NCBI GenBank assembly: GCA_050789255.1
Contig: JBOZRQ010000010.1
Location: forward strand, 124,001 to 188,000
Reading direction: 5' to 3'
Origin: JBOZRQ01 sp050789255
GTDB taxonomy: Bacteria > Bacillota > Sulfobacillia > Symbiobacteriales > Symbiobacteriaceae
DNA length: 64,000 nt
The notes below the pieces were generated by a model. The model did not search any database and was not told the origin of the DNA. It worked only from the letters and a program-made list of their open reading frames with translations. A program made the position numbers and the translations under genes. Positions 1-8,308 of the stretch are shown here, in pieces. Position 1 is the first letter of the stretch. Every line of letters starts with the position of its first letter.

Positions 1-162
1 CGGCCCCTGCAGTCGGTTCTTCAGCATGGCCTTGGCCAGGGGAACACGATGTTCCTCTCGGCCGGCGAGTTCCGCCGGATGTGTGCTTGGGGCCAATCCT
101 TGATCGACAGCCGCGAGCCGGTGATCGGCGAGTGGCCCAGCGCAGTAGCCACAGAGCAATGA
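1..162 (+). CDS. C-terminal fragment of an unidentified protein
   Basis: An open frame enters from the left edge and ends at TGA 160-162, giving the last 53 residues of a protein. Its tail contains the stretches FLSAGEFRRMCAWG and REPVIGEWPSAVATEQ. A good hairpin terminator follows directly, which supports this being the true end of a plus-strand gene. I do not recognise the family from so short a piece. The opposite-strand frame over the same bases looks like a high-GC shadow. Confidence 0.5.
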   Translation, partial: RPLQSVLQHGLGQGNTMFLSAGEFRRMCAWGQSLIDSREPVIGEWPSAVATEQ

Positions 163-163
163 A

Positions 164-194
164 AGAGAGCACCGTCCAACGGCGGTGCTCTTAT
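164..194 (+). terminator. Rho-independent-type hairpin after the first gene
   Basis: GAGCACCG at 167-174 pairs with CGGTGCTC at 183-190, followed by a short TT run. It lies immediately after the stop codon of the partial gene. Confidence 0.6.
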
Positions 195-260
195 GCTTGC
201 GTCTCTGCCCAATAATTGGTAAAATGTGGATGACAAGGTTTCGCTGGGAGGTAAATGCGC

Positions 261-632
261 ATGACAGCAGTCCGGGCGCTCCTGTCGTACCTTCACGGCC
301 TGGAATCCTATCGAAACCGGGCGGCTGCCCGGCTGTGCGGAAGCCCCTATCGCCTTCAACTGGTCTATCTCAGCGGCCACCCCGGCATCTGGGAGCCGGA
401 GCCCTTCTGGGTAGGGCGCGTCGGGGAGCGCATTCGCCTGGTGGACGAGTCGGGCCAGCGCTGGTACGACCTGGACATCAACCGTATCCTGGGCATTACC
501 TGCTCTTCGGATGGGCATCTGTTCATGCGCTATGAGCCCACCCCCGGTCTCATCACCACCGTAGAGTTTCGGGCCACCGAAAGCCCTGACTGCTACTTGA
601 AGCTACTCCAGTTGCTCTCGCTGACGGCCTGA
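261..632 (+). CDS. Hypothetical protein, 123 aa
   Basis: Unrecognised soluble protein with no signal peptide or membrane segment. It is rich in aromatic residues (WEPEPFWVGRV, RWYDLDI, FMRYEP) and could be a small beta-rich domain. The start was placed at ATG 261 because GGGAGG at 246-251 leaves nine bases to it; ATG 255 is in frame but only three bases from the Shine-Dalgarno. It stands alone between two terminators, so it is probably monocistronic. No function is proposed. Confidence 0.6.
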   Translation: MTAVRALLSYLHGLESYRNRAAARLCGSPYRLQLVYLSGHPGIWEPEPFWVGRVGERIRLVDESGQRWYDLDINRILGITCSSDGHLFMRYEPTPGLITTVEFRATESPDCYLKLLQLLSLTA

Positions 633-645
633 CAAAATGGGGAAT

Positions 646-670
646 GGCGAGCCCGCGAGGGGCTCGCCTT
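646..670 (+). terminator. Hairpin terminator
   Basis: GGCGAGCCC at 646-654 pairs with GGGCTCGCC at 660-668, then TT. It lies 14 bases past the stop of the 123-aa hypothetical. Confidence 0.65.
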
Positions 671-775
671 GTCATGTGCCCAGCCTAAACCTACCGAGGA
701 GCACCGACACCCTGGGGAACTATGTATAGGTGCGGTGTAACCCGCCTCCGATAGACTCTCCCAACCATCGGCGCC

Positions 776-2551
776 TTATGCGCCAGGACCAGCGGAAAAA
801 TAGGCCCGTGCCCGCCCGATGGCAGGGGTGTTCACCTGCATGGGCCGCCGGGGCCGGCCCACGGGTTCCCGCGCCTTCTGGCGATCGAAGGCGAATAGGA
901 TTTCCCGCCCGGCGGCTGCCGCATAGGCGCTGCGCTCCCGGTCGCCGTGCAGGGCCGCCTGCATCGCAGAGTCCACCAGGGCATCCAGCGCCGTTTCGTA
1001 GACGTTGACCTCCCAGGGCCAGAGCCTGGTGTATGCGACCCAGGCATCGGCGGCGTCGCGCCACTGGCCAGCACTCGTGAGTTCCCGTGCGTGGAGGGCG
1101 GCGTACCATGGCTCGTATGGCCCCAACTGCCGGGCTTTGGCAAAGGCGGCCAGGGCAGGACCCGCATGGCCCAGCCCCGACTCGGCCTGTCCGAGTGCGG
1201 CGTGGGCGGTGTCGCTCCAGGGAGCGAGCTCGGCGGCCAGGGACGCATGCAGAAGGGCCGAGCCGGGGTCCCCGGCGCCCAGGGCGTTCTGGGCAGCAAA
1301 GACAAAGAGGTCGGAGGTGCCCAGGTAGACGGCGGCGGTCAGTGCAAGGCCTGCGACCACCTGTGTGGACCACCTGGGCAGGGTCAGTCGGGCCGTCTTG
1401 GGCGGCACCAGGCCGAAGCCCAGCCACAGCGGCACAGCGAAGATTGCATAGCTGAGGTCCCAGTCGACCAGGCTGTGCACCCCAAGGGCGCCGAGCCCCG
1501 CCAGCGCGGCGAGGCGCCAGGGGCTCCACCCCCGCCCCTCCCGCAGGGCCCACAGGAACCGGGCGAGCAGCAGCAGAAAGGCGGCCAGGCCCAGCCAGCC
1601 GAAGGCCAGGGCGTGGTCGACCAGGGCGCTGTGCGCTTCAGCCGAGTAGTAGCCGTAGCTGGCGCCCTGCAGGTGCAGGGCGGTCCAGGCCCGGTATCCG
1701 GCCCCCAGCGGGTGCCTGAGCGCCATGGATAACCCGTCCTTCAGAAAGGTGAGCCTCTCCACGGAGGATCCCTCGGTCAACGGCATGGCGGCGGCCCGGC
1801 CCAGAAACCAGGCCCACCCCTTCGCAAATCCGGCGGCGCCCCAGTCCCTGGCGGCTACGGCGGGACCCAACCAGAGGGCGCCCACCAGCGCCGCAGCCAC
1901 GGGCAGCCAGGCCCTGCGGAGCAGCTGCGGCGCCGCCCACGCAAAGTAGAGTGCAACCGCAATACAGACCGCCCACACCCCGCGGGATCCGGAGAGCCAA
2001 ATGGCCAGGGCGTTGCCAAACGCCAAGAGCGCAGGGGCCCGGCGCCCATCCGCCAGCCATGCCAGCGAACCACACAGCCCGAGCAGCCCCAGCATGCCCA
2101 CGGCAATGGGATAGCCAAGAAATGCAGCCAATCGGCCGGAATGATGTGCAGGCAAGTAGGAAAGGGCAGCGAGGCCACCGAATGCCATGAGAGTTCCGGC
2201 TACAGCCCAGATGCGGCCCAGCAGACGGGGCAGGTACTCGGCCTGACTGAAGCGGCGCCCAACCACAAAGGCGAAGAGCCACCCGATCACCACGGCTGGG
2301 CCGTGGGCTGCAACACCCGCCGCTGACGGGTTTACCGTACCCAGCGCGACACCAAGGATCATCACGGTTACGCAGAAAACCTCCAGGCGCGACAGCGAAA
2401 CCGTGGCGGTCACCGCTAACAGGACAGCCGCCATGGCTCCAGTGGCGATCAGGTGCTGTGCCGGCGAGTACAACCCATCCCAAAAAGCACCGGCACCCAA
2501 CAAAAGGGCGAACAATGCGGAAACGAATCCGCGAGCTGCTTCGTCTTTCAT
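776..2551 (-). CDS. O-antigen ligase/Wzy_C-family membrane protein with C-terminal repeat region
   Basis: A 591-aa polytopic protein with about ten hydrophobic segments in its first 400 residues. A large non-membrane loop carries the arrangement typical of Wzy_C/O-antigen ligases (ERLTFLKDGL, HPLGAGYRAW, AEAHSALVDHALAFG WLG). The last 150 or so residues are Ala-rich helical repeats resembling TPR (AALGQAESGLGHAGPALAAF, ARQLGPYEPWYAALHAREL). This family transfers lipid-linked glycans to lipopolysaccharide, to other polymers or, as PglL/PilO-type oligosaccharyltransferases, to pilin. The gene lies just downstream of, and on the same strand as, a type IV pilus operon, so pilin glycosylation is possible but only inferred. 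No clear Shine-Dalgarno precedes ATG 2551. Confidence 0.75.
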   Translation of the reverse strand: MKDEAARGFVSALFALLLGAGAFWDGLYSPAQHLIATGAMAAVLLAVTATVSLSRLEVFCVTVMILGVALGTVNPSAAGVAAHGPAVVIGWLFAFVVGRRFSQAEYLPRLLGRIWAVAGTLMAFGGLAALSYLPAHHSGRLAAFLGYPIAVGMLGLLGLCGSLAWLADGRRAPALLAFGNALAIWLSGSRGVWAVCIAVALYFAWAAPQLLRRAWLPVAAALVGALWLGPAVAARDWGAAGFAKGWAWFLGRAAAMPLTEGSSVERLTFLKDGLSMALRHPLGAGYRAWTALHLQGASYGYYSAEAHSALVDHALAFGWLGLAAFLLLLARFLWALREGRGWSPWRLAALAGLGALGVHSLVDWDLSYAIFAVPLWLGFGLVPPKTARLTLPRWSTQVVAGLALTAAVYLGTSDLFVFAAQNALGAGDPGSALLHASLAAELAPWSDTAHAALGQAESGLGHAGPALAAFAKARQLGPYEPWYAALHARELTSAGQWRDAADAWVAYTRLWPWEVNVYETALDALVDSAMQAALHGDRERSAYAAAAGREILFAFDRQKAREPVGRPRRPMQVNTPAIGRARAYFSAGPGA

Positions 2552-2614
2552 AGTGGCTACACCATTCTACATGCACTGCGCTCTAGCCTGCCCCCGCTCG
2601 GAGGAGGGAGATCC

Positions 2615-3541
2615 TTGGAGACCCTGCGCCGTTCTCAACCACAGCATCCCTCCGCCACCCTTCCGCTCTGGACCGTGTGGGCGGTGGCGCCTCTGGTGAT
2701 CGCTTTGGGCATCATCGGCGGCATGGCCGTCGCGACCTATACCGACCTGGGCGCCGGTACCCGTCCTGCGCCCGCCGCCGCCGCAGCGGGCAAAACCCCA
2801 GCTGCGGCGAACGGTCCTGCCCCCTCCAAACCAGCTGGCAGCGGCACCGCCAGCCCTTCGAACTCCAACGCCAATCCGCCGAACACCTCCGTGACCGGTC
2901 AAATGGAGATGCCGAGCAACATACAGACGGGACCAGTCCCTTCAGCCGGCACCACTATCCCCGGCGGCACCCCTACATCCAGCCAGAGCCCCGGTGCCCC
3001 GTCTGAGGTAAAAGACCTGCGCGACGCCAAGGCTGCCCTGGACGAGTCCTTCTCCTTCTTCGCGCAGGGTGGGGCGGTTATCAGCCCGGTTCAATACCAA
3101 CTCATGACCAACGCCGGTTTCTCCAAGTCGCTGGTCGGTATGATTTCGGTCGAAGACCACGAAGCTTGGCAACGGGCGGTCCGCGAAAATCCGCAGGCCC
3201 TGAAGGCATGGCTTGAGAAGGCCGCCGCCCGGGTGCGGCCGGCTCTGGAGAAGGAGCAGGTCTTCCTGGCCTGGGCTGTGGTCGAGGTTCGCAGGGAGCG
3301 GCCAGCCGGCTTCAACGAAAGCGAAGTAAAGTCGCTCAGCGACGGCAGCTACCTGATTACCAAGCCGCTGGCCTCCACCATCGACCCCAGCCAGACGGCC
3401 GTGTCGCTCCGGCCGGCCGCCTCACCCGGTCCGGGCAGCACGGCGGCGTCGGGACCCTGGGGTACCTACGGCCCGCAAATCCGGTTCGACAGCACCGACA
3501 TGTACCGCCCGCTTGGGTCGGACGGGAAACAACTGCGCTAG
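2615..3541 (+). CDS. Single-pass membrane protein with Ala/Pro/Ser-rich linker
   Basis: The start is taken as TTG 2615, six bases after GAGGAGGG (2601-2608); the frame is open further upstream but has no good ribosome site there. The 308-aa product has a short cytoplasmic tail, one membrane span (VWAVAPLVIALGIIGGMAVA, about residues 20-40), a low-complexity linker of about 90 residues rich in A, P, S, T and N, and a folded domain near residues 130-280. I do not recognise that domain. It diverges from the Wzy_C gene and converges on the pilus operon, so it might be a surface or pilus accessory protein; this is speculation. Confidence 0.65.
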   Translation: METLRRSQPQHPSATLPLWTVWAVAPLVIALGIIGGMAVATYTDLGAGTRPAPAAAAAGKTPAAANGPAPSKPAGSGTASPSNSNANPPNTSVTGQMEMPSNIQTGPVPSAGTTIPGGTPTSSQSPGAPSEVKDLRDAKAALDESFSFFAQGGAVISPVQYQLMTNAGFSKSLVGMISVEDHEAWQRAVRENPQALKAWLEKAAARVRPALEKEQVFLAWAVVEVRRERPAGFNESEVKSLSDGSYLITKPLASTIDPSQTAVSLRPAASPGPGSTAASGPWGTYGPQIRFDSTDMYRPLGSDGKQLR

Positions 3542-3546
3542 AAGGA

Positions 3547-3575
3547 AAGCCCGCCGGATGACCGGCGGGCTTCGC
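3547..3575. terminator. Bidirectional terminator between converging genes
   Basis: AGCCCGCCGG at 3548-3557 pairs with CCGGCGGGCT at 3562-3571. It lies between the plus-strand stop at 3541 and the minus-strand pilO stop at 3576 and can serve both. Confidence 0.7.
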
Positions 3576-4109
3576 TTATTGCGGGGATGCTGCCCCGAAG
3601 AAGCTGATCGGCATGGTGACCCGAACCTCGGGACTCTGCCCGACTGGCCCCAGCTTCACATCCACCTCGGGGAGCTCGATCAGCAGTTGATTCCGCTCCA
3701 GGAAGTGAAGGAAGTCCAGGTACTGCTTCCGGCTCCCGGAGACCTCGACCACAGCTGTGTACCGGATCATGCCCGGCAGCGCGGCTATGGCCTCCCCACG
3801 CTCCAGGGTGAAGGCGCCCAGAAGCACACCGCTGGACCTGGAGGCGCCGGTCAGCTCTCCCTGAATCGTGGCAAAGGGATCCTGGGTCACAAGCCGGGAG
3901 CGTACCGCCTCCACCTTTGCTCGCTCGGCCGCCAAGGCAACCTCGCGCCGGCGGATCTCAGCAGCCTGGCGCGCCATCGGGAGCAGGCGCTCCCGGGAAG
4001 CGTCAATCTCTGCCCGAACCTTCTTCAACGACCCATCCATGTAGTTCCACGGGAGGCCCACCGCCACCAGGAGGGCCAGGATCGCGATCAGGATGTTCTG
4101 ACGCTTCAT
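3576..4109 (-). CDS. pilO: PilO-like pilus assembly protein
   Basis: A 177-aa protein with a short N-terminal cytoplasmic tail, one membrane span near residues 6-22, a charged coiled-coil region (KKVRAEIDASRERL to about residue 70) and a C-terminal ferredoxin-like domain ending MPISFFGAASPQ. This is the layout of PilO, which pairs with PilN and links PilM to the pilus platform. It is the last gene of the operon; its start overlaps the end of pilN by four bases (ATGA type), implying coupled translation. The call depends mainly on position after pilM-pilN and on topology, since PilO sequences diverge strongly. Confidence 0.8.
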   Translation of the reverse strand: MKRQNILIAILALLVAVGLPWNYMDGSLKKVRAEIDASRERLLPMARQAAEIRRREVALAAERAKVEAVRSRLVTQDPFATIQGELTGASRSSGVLLGAFTLERGEAIAALPGMIRYTAVVEVSGSRKQYLDFLHFLERNQLLIELPEVDVKLGPVGQSPEVRVTMPISFFGAASPQ

Positions 4110-4645
4110 GGCTTGCCCTCCCGCCGGACCTGCCCCGAGAAGATGAAACTGCTCTTGCCGTCGGCAGCCGCAGTGACCTTGCGCTCCTGGACGGACTCCA
4201 GCGCCGGCAGCGCCCGCAGGGCGGTCAGGTACTGGATTGCCGCCGCAAAGGAGGGCGCCTCACCACTGAGGGCGACCAGGCCCTCCTTGGAGACAGTAAT
4301 CTGGCCGACGATTACCTTGGGTGGGGCCGCGGCCAGGATCTGCCCGATCACTGACGCCTGGCCCGTCGGGGCCTGGTTGCGCCCGAGGGCGGCCAGCGCC
4401 TCCTGCTGACGGCGAACCGCATCCTCCTGCTCCTTGAGCGCCGGAGCCTTGGCGAAGAGCTTTGTGTACTCCTCCTCCAGGGCAGCGACATCCTTCCGTT
4501 CACTGGAGAGCGTCTCGTACTGCGCCCACCAGATTGCACCGCCCGCCAGCAGTCCCATGAGGGCGCCGCCTGCCGCCGCCAGCAGCGCCGCCCGCTGCCA
4601 GACGAACCGGGGTGGGGGTTTGACCATCAGGTTGATCTTGATCAT
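4106..4645 (-). CDS. pilN: PilN-like pilus assembly protein
   Basis: A 179-aa protein beginning MIKINLMVKPPP, the short N-terminal segment that in PilN contacts the PilM groove (typical form INLLP). One membrane span follows (about residues 20-40), then a coiled coil (ERKDVAALEEEYTKLFAKAP) and a small alpha/beta domain. It overlaps pilM upstream and pilO downstream by four bases each. With PilM and PilO it should form the inner alignment complex of the type IV pilus. Confidence 0.85.
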   Translation of the reverse strand: MIKINLMVKPPPRFVWQRAALLAAAGGALMGLLAGGAIWWAQYETLSSERKDVAALEEEYTKLFAKAPALKEQEDAVRRQQEALAALGRNQAPTGQASVIGQILAAAPPKVIVGQITVSKEGLVALSGEAPSFAAAIQYLTALRALPALESVQERKVTAAADGKSSFIFSGQVRREGKP

Positions 4646-5604
4646 GCGACCAACTCCGGCGGCAGGGACAGACCCAGGGCGAGCATCCTGGCGCCCGCAA
4701 CGGCGCCGCTGGTGTCCCGCAGGAAGTCAACCCGGAAATCCTGAGGAAGGCGTGAGGAGAGATAGCCCCGGAGATAGCCGGTCAGGGAGAGGGCCACGTG
4801 AACATCCATGCCGCTGCCGCCGGTCAGCAAGACGGAGCGAGGCGGCGCCTCCGTCTTTGTGAGGGCGTATTCCAGGGATCGGCGGATATCGAGGAAGAGA
4901 TCGTCCAGGCCAGCCCCGCCTAGCCCGGCAGAGGCCTCACCCGCAGCTGAGGGTAGGTCGAGCACACGGCTGATGACCGGAACGTCCCCCTCAAACAGGC
5001 TGACCTTGGCCACGCTGGCGCCGAGATCCACCACGGCGGCACCGGCTTCCGGGGCGGTCTGCCCGTTAGCCACGGCGGCCCTATGGAGGGCCAGCGGCTC
5101 CAGGTCGACCCGCACGGGCTTCAGCCCCGCACCGCTGACCACGGCGGTCAGCTCCTCGATGCAGCGGCGGGGCGCCGCCGCAACCACGGCCCACATCTGC
5201 CCTTCAGGGGCCGAGCTGCCCGTAAGGTGCACATCGAAGACGGCGCCGCCCCGCGCAAACGGAATATACCGCTCGGGCTGCAGCTCGATCACGCTGCGGA
5301 GCTCGCCCAGCGCCATCTGCGGAAAGAGCAGCTTGCGGACGAAGCCCACCTGTGGCGGGACCGCCAGCACCGCCCTGCGGCCCTTTACCCCCGCCTCCCG
5401 CACAGCCCGGCGCAGCGAATCGATCAGGGCGGCGGGGTCCTGGACCAGCCCGCCCACGTAGGCGCCCGGTGCGGTGGGCGCCTCCCCCTGCGCCAGGGGC
5501 CGGAAGCGCCCTGGCCCGTCGAACCGGCTCTCCACCACCTTGACCGAGTGACTGCCGATGTCGACGCCGACCAGGGATGGGGAGCGAAACGGGTTCCGGA
5601 GCAT
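4642..5604 (-). CDS. pilM: PilM, actin-like pilus assembly ATPase
   Basis: A 320-aa cytoplasmic protein with the actin/FtsA-fold phosphate loop VGVDIGSHSVKVVES near residue 12 and a second nucleotide-binding segment AAVVDLGASVAKVSLFEG near residue 190, plus LLTGGSGM near 262. These are hallmarks of the PilM/FtsA/MreB fold. PilM binds the N-terminus of PilN and helps couple the PilB motor to the membrane platform. A GAGGTGAAC-type ribosome site precedes ATG 5604. It follows the minor prepilins and overlaps pilN. Confidence 0.9.
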   Translation of the reverse strand: MLRNPFRSPSLVGVDIGSHSVKVVESRFDGPGRFRPLAQGEAPTAPGAYVGGLVQDPAALIDSLRRAVREAGVKGRRAVLAVPPQVGFVRKLLFPQMALGELRSVIELQPERYIPFARGGAVFDVHLTGSSAPEGQMWAVVAAAPRRCIEELTAVVSGAGLKPVRVDLEPLALHRAAVANGQTAPEAGAAVVDLGASVAKVSLFEGDVPVISRVLDLPSAAGEASAGLGGAGLDDLFLDIRRSLEYALTKTEAPPRSVLLTGGSGMDVHVALSLTGYLRGYLSSRLPQDFRVDFLRDTSGAVAGARMLALGLSLPPELVA

Positions 5605-5619
5605 GGATGTTCACCTCCT

Positions 5620-6081
5620 CTAGGTCCGCGGTACAGCCCGGGAGATCAGGCGATACTGGGCGCCGTCCCGCAACCTGCAGGTGATCTCCGCACGCACGGT
5701 CTTGCCGTCGTTCTCGCGAGCGAACGCCAGGGCGAGGATCTCGCGCCCCGCCAACTGGCTCCCGGACGGGCTCCGTCGAATTACCTCACCCCTTGATGCA
5801 TCGAAGGAGTAGGTAATCGTCCCCGCCGGTTGGGAGAGCTGGATCTCAGCGGAACCATCGACCAGGATGACCGCCGTAGCCTCGCGCACATCGGAGGCGA
5901 TCCGATCCGCCACCAGCGAGGCCTGCGACTGCTTCACAAACCGGTCATCGTCAAGCACCTGCAGGCGCCAGGAGCTGATCTCCAGATCCGTGACGGCGAA
6001 GAGTACCATCACCCCGATGGCCAGGCCCACGAGCAGTTCGATGAGCGTGGCGCCACGCTGGTCGTGCTTGAGACGGCGCAT
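5620..6081 (-). CDS. Type IV minor prepilin (PilW/PulJ-like)
   Basis: A 153-aa protein with a class III signal: basic leader MRRLKHDQRG, predicted cleavage G|ATLIELLVG, Glu at position 5 of the mature chain and about 20 hydrophobic residues. The C-terminal part (IQLSQPAGTITYSFDASRGEVIRR) resembles PilW/GspJ-type minor pseudopilins. Cleavage would need a prepilin peptidase, which is not in this window. The gene lies three bases after the neighbouring minor prepilin, in the same operon. Confidence 0.85.
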   Translation of the reverse strand: MRRLKHDQRGATLIELLVGLAIGVMVLFAVTDLEISSWRLQVLDDDRFVKQSQASLVADRIASDVREATAVILVDGSAEIQLSQPAGTITYSFDASRGEVIRRSPSGSQLAGREILALAFARENDGKTVRAEITCRLRDGAQYRLISRAVPRT

Positions 6082-6084
6082 CCC

Positions 6085-6471
6085 TCACGGCCTCCTTGCG
6101 ACCGACGTGGTCAGGGTGACGGATCCGGGGGCGCCACCGGCGGGCTGCCAGGTCACCGTTACCGTGACATCCTTCAGTCCCGGGGTGCTGGGGGCCACGG
6201 TTACGGCGACCCGGTAGTCCGGCTGAACCGGATCGGGGGTTGGCCCCGTGGACGCCAGGGCGTCCCAGGCGCTGGGGGCCAGGGCGTGCAGCGTCTCCAG
6301 CCTCGACCTGGCAATGGCGAGGGCCACCGCTTGCCTCCCCGCCTGGCTCTGGGCGGCTGGGGCGACCCAGAAGCTGGAGAAGATCGGCACCAGGGCGACG
6401 GCCAGGATGGCTACGCCTACCAGGGCTTCAACCAGGAGGCTTCCCTGCTGGTCCCGTCTGAGGAAATGCAT
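6085..6471 (-). CDS. Type IV minor prepilin (PilV/GspI-like)
   Basis: A 128-aa protein with leader MHFLRRDQQG and predicted cleavage G|SLLVEALVGVAIL, Glu at +5 and a hydrophobic helix to about residue 30. The following helical region (AIARSRLETLHAL) and small beta domain match PilV/GspI-type minor pilins, which usually carry the SLLEVLVA-like helix seen here. It lies between the major pilin gene and the second minor prepilin and likely helps prime pilus assembly. Confidence 0.85.
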   Translation of the reverse strand: MHFLRRDQQGSLLVEALVGVAILAVALVPIFSSFWVAPAAQSQAGRQAVALAIARSRLETLHALAPSAWDALASTGPTPDPVQPDYRVAVTVAPSTPGLKDVTVTVTWQPAGGAPGSVTLTTSVARRP

Positions 6472-6497
6472 GGGAAGCCCCCCCTTTCGTGACCGAA

Positions 6498-6519
6498 GGG
6501 AGGTCCCGAAGGACCTCCC
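6498..6519 (-). terminator. Intra-operon hairpin after pilA
   Basis: A perfect stem GGGAGGTCC/GGACCTCCC with loop CGAA (plus-strand reading) lies between pilA and the first minor prepilin. No strong T run follows on the minus strand, so it is more likely a partial terminator or a 3' stabiliser giving more major pilin than minor pilin mRNA. That role is inferred. Confidence 0.55.
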
Positions 6520-6533
6520 TAGACTTGTGGCGA

Positions 6534-6977
6534 TTAGGAGTCCGAGGAAACGACTGACTCGGGCTTGATCGTGACGTACTTCTTGCTGTCGGCAAACTTG
6601 ATCTTGAGGGTGTAGGTGGCGGGGGTCGCACCGCTGGCTGCTGTGTAATCGTAGGTGAGGTCTTCGATGTTAGCTGTGTTGACGCTCACGTAACTTGCGA
6701 GGTTGTCCGTCAGCCACTTCAGCTTGTTGGCGGTGGTTTCACTAGACGCTACATCGGCACTGGGATAGGTTCCAGCATTAATATTGACCCGTTCCATGCC
6801 AACCTGAATCTGCTTACCGGTGGACTCGGCGCTTTTCGCCTTGGCGTTGGACATCGCATCGAGGACCTTGGGCATCAAGATGGCAGCCAGGATACCGAGG
6901 ATCGCGACCACCACAATCAACTCAATCAGCGTGAAGCCCTTTTCCGACCGCATCCGGTTCTTTAGTTGCCGTAGCAT
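6534..6977 (-). CDS. pilA: Major type IV pilin
   Basis: A 147-aa prepilin. The leader MLRQLKNRMRSEKG ends in the cleavage site G|FTLIELIVVVAILGILAAI, with Glu at +5 of the mature protein. The globular domain is rich in T, S, A and K and has no cysteine pair. ATG 6977 is preferred over GTG 6986 because AGGGG lies eight bases before it. It has its own putative promoter and is followed by a hairpin, fitting a highly expressed major subunit inside the pil operon. Confidence 0.9.
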   Translation of the reverse strand: MLRQLKNRMRSEKGFTLIELIVVVAILGILAAILMPKVLDAMSNAKAKSAESTGKQIQVGMERVNINAGTYPSADVASSETTANKLKWLTDNLASYVSVNTANIEDLTYDYTAASGATPATYTLKIKFADSKKYVTIKPESVVSSDS

Positions 6978-7016
6978 GTCTGCCACCCCTGGGTTGTATT
7001 GAAATTACTTCCTGCA

Positions 7017-7052
7017 ATTACAAATGTAATCCGCACACTTAGGATACGTCAA
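7017..7052 (-). promoter_or_regulatory. Putative pilA promoter with overlapping palindrome
   Basis: On the minus strand TTGACG (7047-7052), an 18-base spacer and TACATT (7023-7028) precede pilA. The -10 box lies inside the inverted repeat ATTACA-AA-TGTAAT (7017-7030, plus strand). The segment is AT-rich compared with its surroundings. A regulator binding the palindrome would block this promoter; none is identified. Confidence 0.45.
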
Positions 7053-7081
7053 TAGTAGGAGAATGTAACTTTTCGGTACGT

Positions 7082-8302
7082 CTAATGAACCTGACCGAGG
7101 ATATCGAACATCGGCAACAGCATGGGCACGAGAATGCCTACCACGACGCCTCCGAGCACGAGGGTCAGCAGCGGCTCCAGGGCGGCGGTGAAGCGGGTGA
7201 GCAGGGAGTTAACATCCTTTTCGTTGATCTCCGCGACCCGAAACAGCATGGTATCCAAGCTCCCGGCCTGCTCGCCCAGGCTGATCACCTCCACTGTGAC
7301 CCGGTCGAAGATGGGCTGCTGCGCCAGGGCGCCGCCGAACGATTCGCCGGAACGGACCTGCTCCTGTACATGATCCAGCGCCCGCTGGAGGGGCAGGAAC
7401 TGGGTCGCCTCCCCGGTGGTCAGCAGTGCGGAGAGGATCGGGACACCGCTCTTGCTCATGGTGGCCATGGTCCGGCAGAAGGCAGCCACCTCCCGCTTGT
7501 AGGCCAGCTGGCCCACCAGGGGGAGCCGCAGCACGAACCGCTGCCACCGGAGCAACACTTGTGGCTGTCGCATGGCCGCCCGCACCCCGAACCAGAGGGC
7601 GCCCGCTACGGCGGGGATCACGTACCAGTAGGTCCGCAGGGCGCCGCTCACCGCCATGAGCACCCGGGTGGCGGCCGGCAGGCTCGCCCCCATCTGCTGG
7701 AACATGGTGCCGTAGGTGGGCAGGACAAAGCTGAGCATGAAGATGATCACGACGAGGGCGACGGAGAGCACGACCTTGGGGTAGGCCAGCGCAGAACTCA
7801 CCTTGCGGGAGAAGTCATCCTCCCGTTCAAACTGGCGGGCGAGAAGGTCGTAGCATTCGTCCAGCTTGCCGGTCACCTCAGCCACCGCCGTGATGTACAG
7901 CAGGGTGGGCGGCAGGGCATCCTTGTGCTGGCGCATGGCCTGGCTGAGGCTGTCGCCGCCCTGGACAGAGCGGATGACGGCGTCGAGGATGCTGCCCAGC
8001 CGCTTGCCCCGGAACTGGCGGGCCAGCACCGAGAGGGACTGGAGTACCGGCACGCCGGCGCCCAGCAGCGATGCGAACTGCCCGCAGAAGGTGGCCACCT
8101 CCCCCAGCTTGACCCGGCCGGAGGCACCAAAGGAGATCTCTGCGTTCAGGCTGAGCCCGCGCAGACCCCGCACCGGGGAGATGCGGGTGACGAGCAGTCC
8201 GCTCTGCTGGAGCAAGGCGAGCGCTGAAGACTGATCGGAGGCCGTGACCGTGCCCTCCCGCATGGCCCCGCTGGCCTCCCGGGCCTTGTAGCGAAACTCC
8301 AT
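7082..8302 (-). CDS. pilC: PilC, type IV pilus platform protein
   Basis: A 406-aa protein of the GspF/PilC family. It has an N-terminal cytoplasmic segment (MEFRYKAREASGAMREGTV), two repeated T2SF domains (about residues 70-195 and 275-395) and about three membrane spans, including AYPKVVLSVALVVIIFMLSF and a C-terminal GGVVVGILVPMLLPMF. PilC is the membrane platform on which PilB adds pilin subunits. It starts seven bases after the pilB stop codon. Confidence 0.92.
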   Translation of the reverse strand: MEFRYKAREASGAMREGTVTASDQSSALALLQQSGLLVTRISPVRGLRGLSLNAEISFGASGRVKLGEVATFCGQFASLLGAGVPVLQSLSVLARQFRGKRLGSILDAVIRSVQGGDSLSQAMRQHKDALPPTLLYITAVAEVTGKLDECYDLLARQFEREDDFSRKVSSALAYPKVVLSVALVVIIFMLSFVLPTYGTMFQQMGASLPAATRVLMAVSGALRTYWYVIPAVAGALWFGVRAAMRQPQVLLRWQRFVLRLPLVGQLAYKREVAAFCRTMATMSKSGVPILSALLTTGEATQFLPLQRALDHVQEQVRSGESFGGALAQQPIFDRVTVEVISLGEQAGSLDTMLFRVAEINEKDVNSLLTRFTAALEPLLTLVLGGVVVGILVPMLLPMFDILGQVH

Positions 8303-8308
8303 GGGCGA

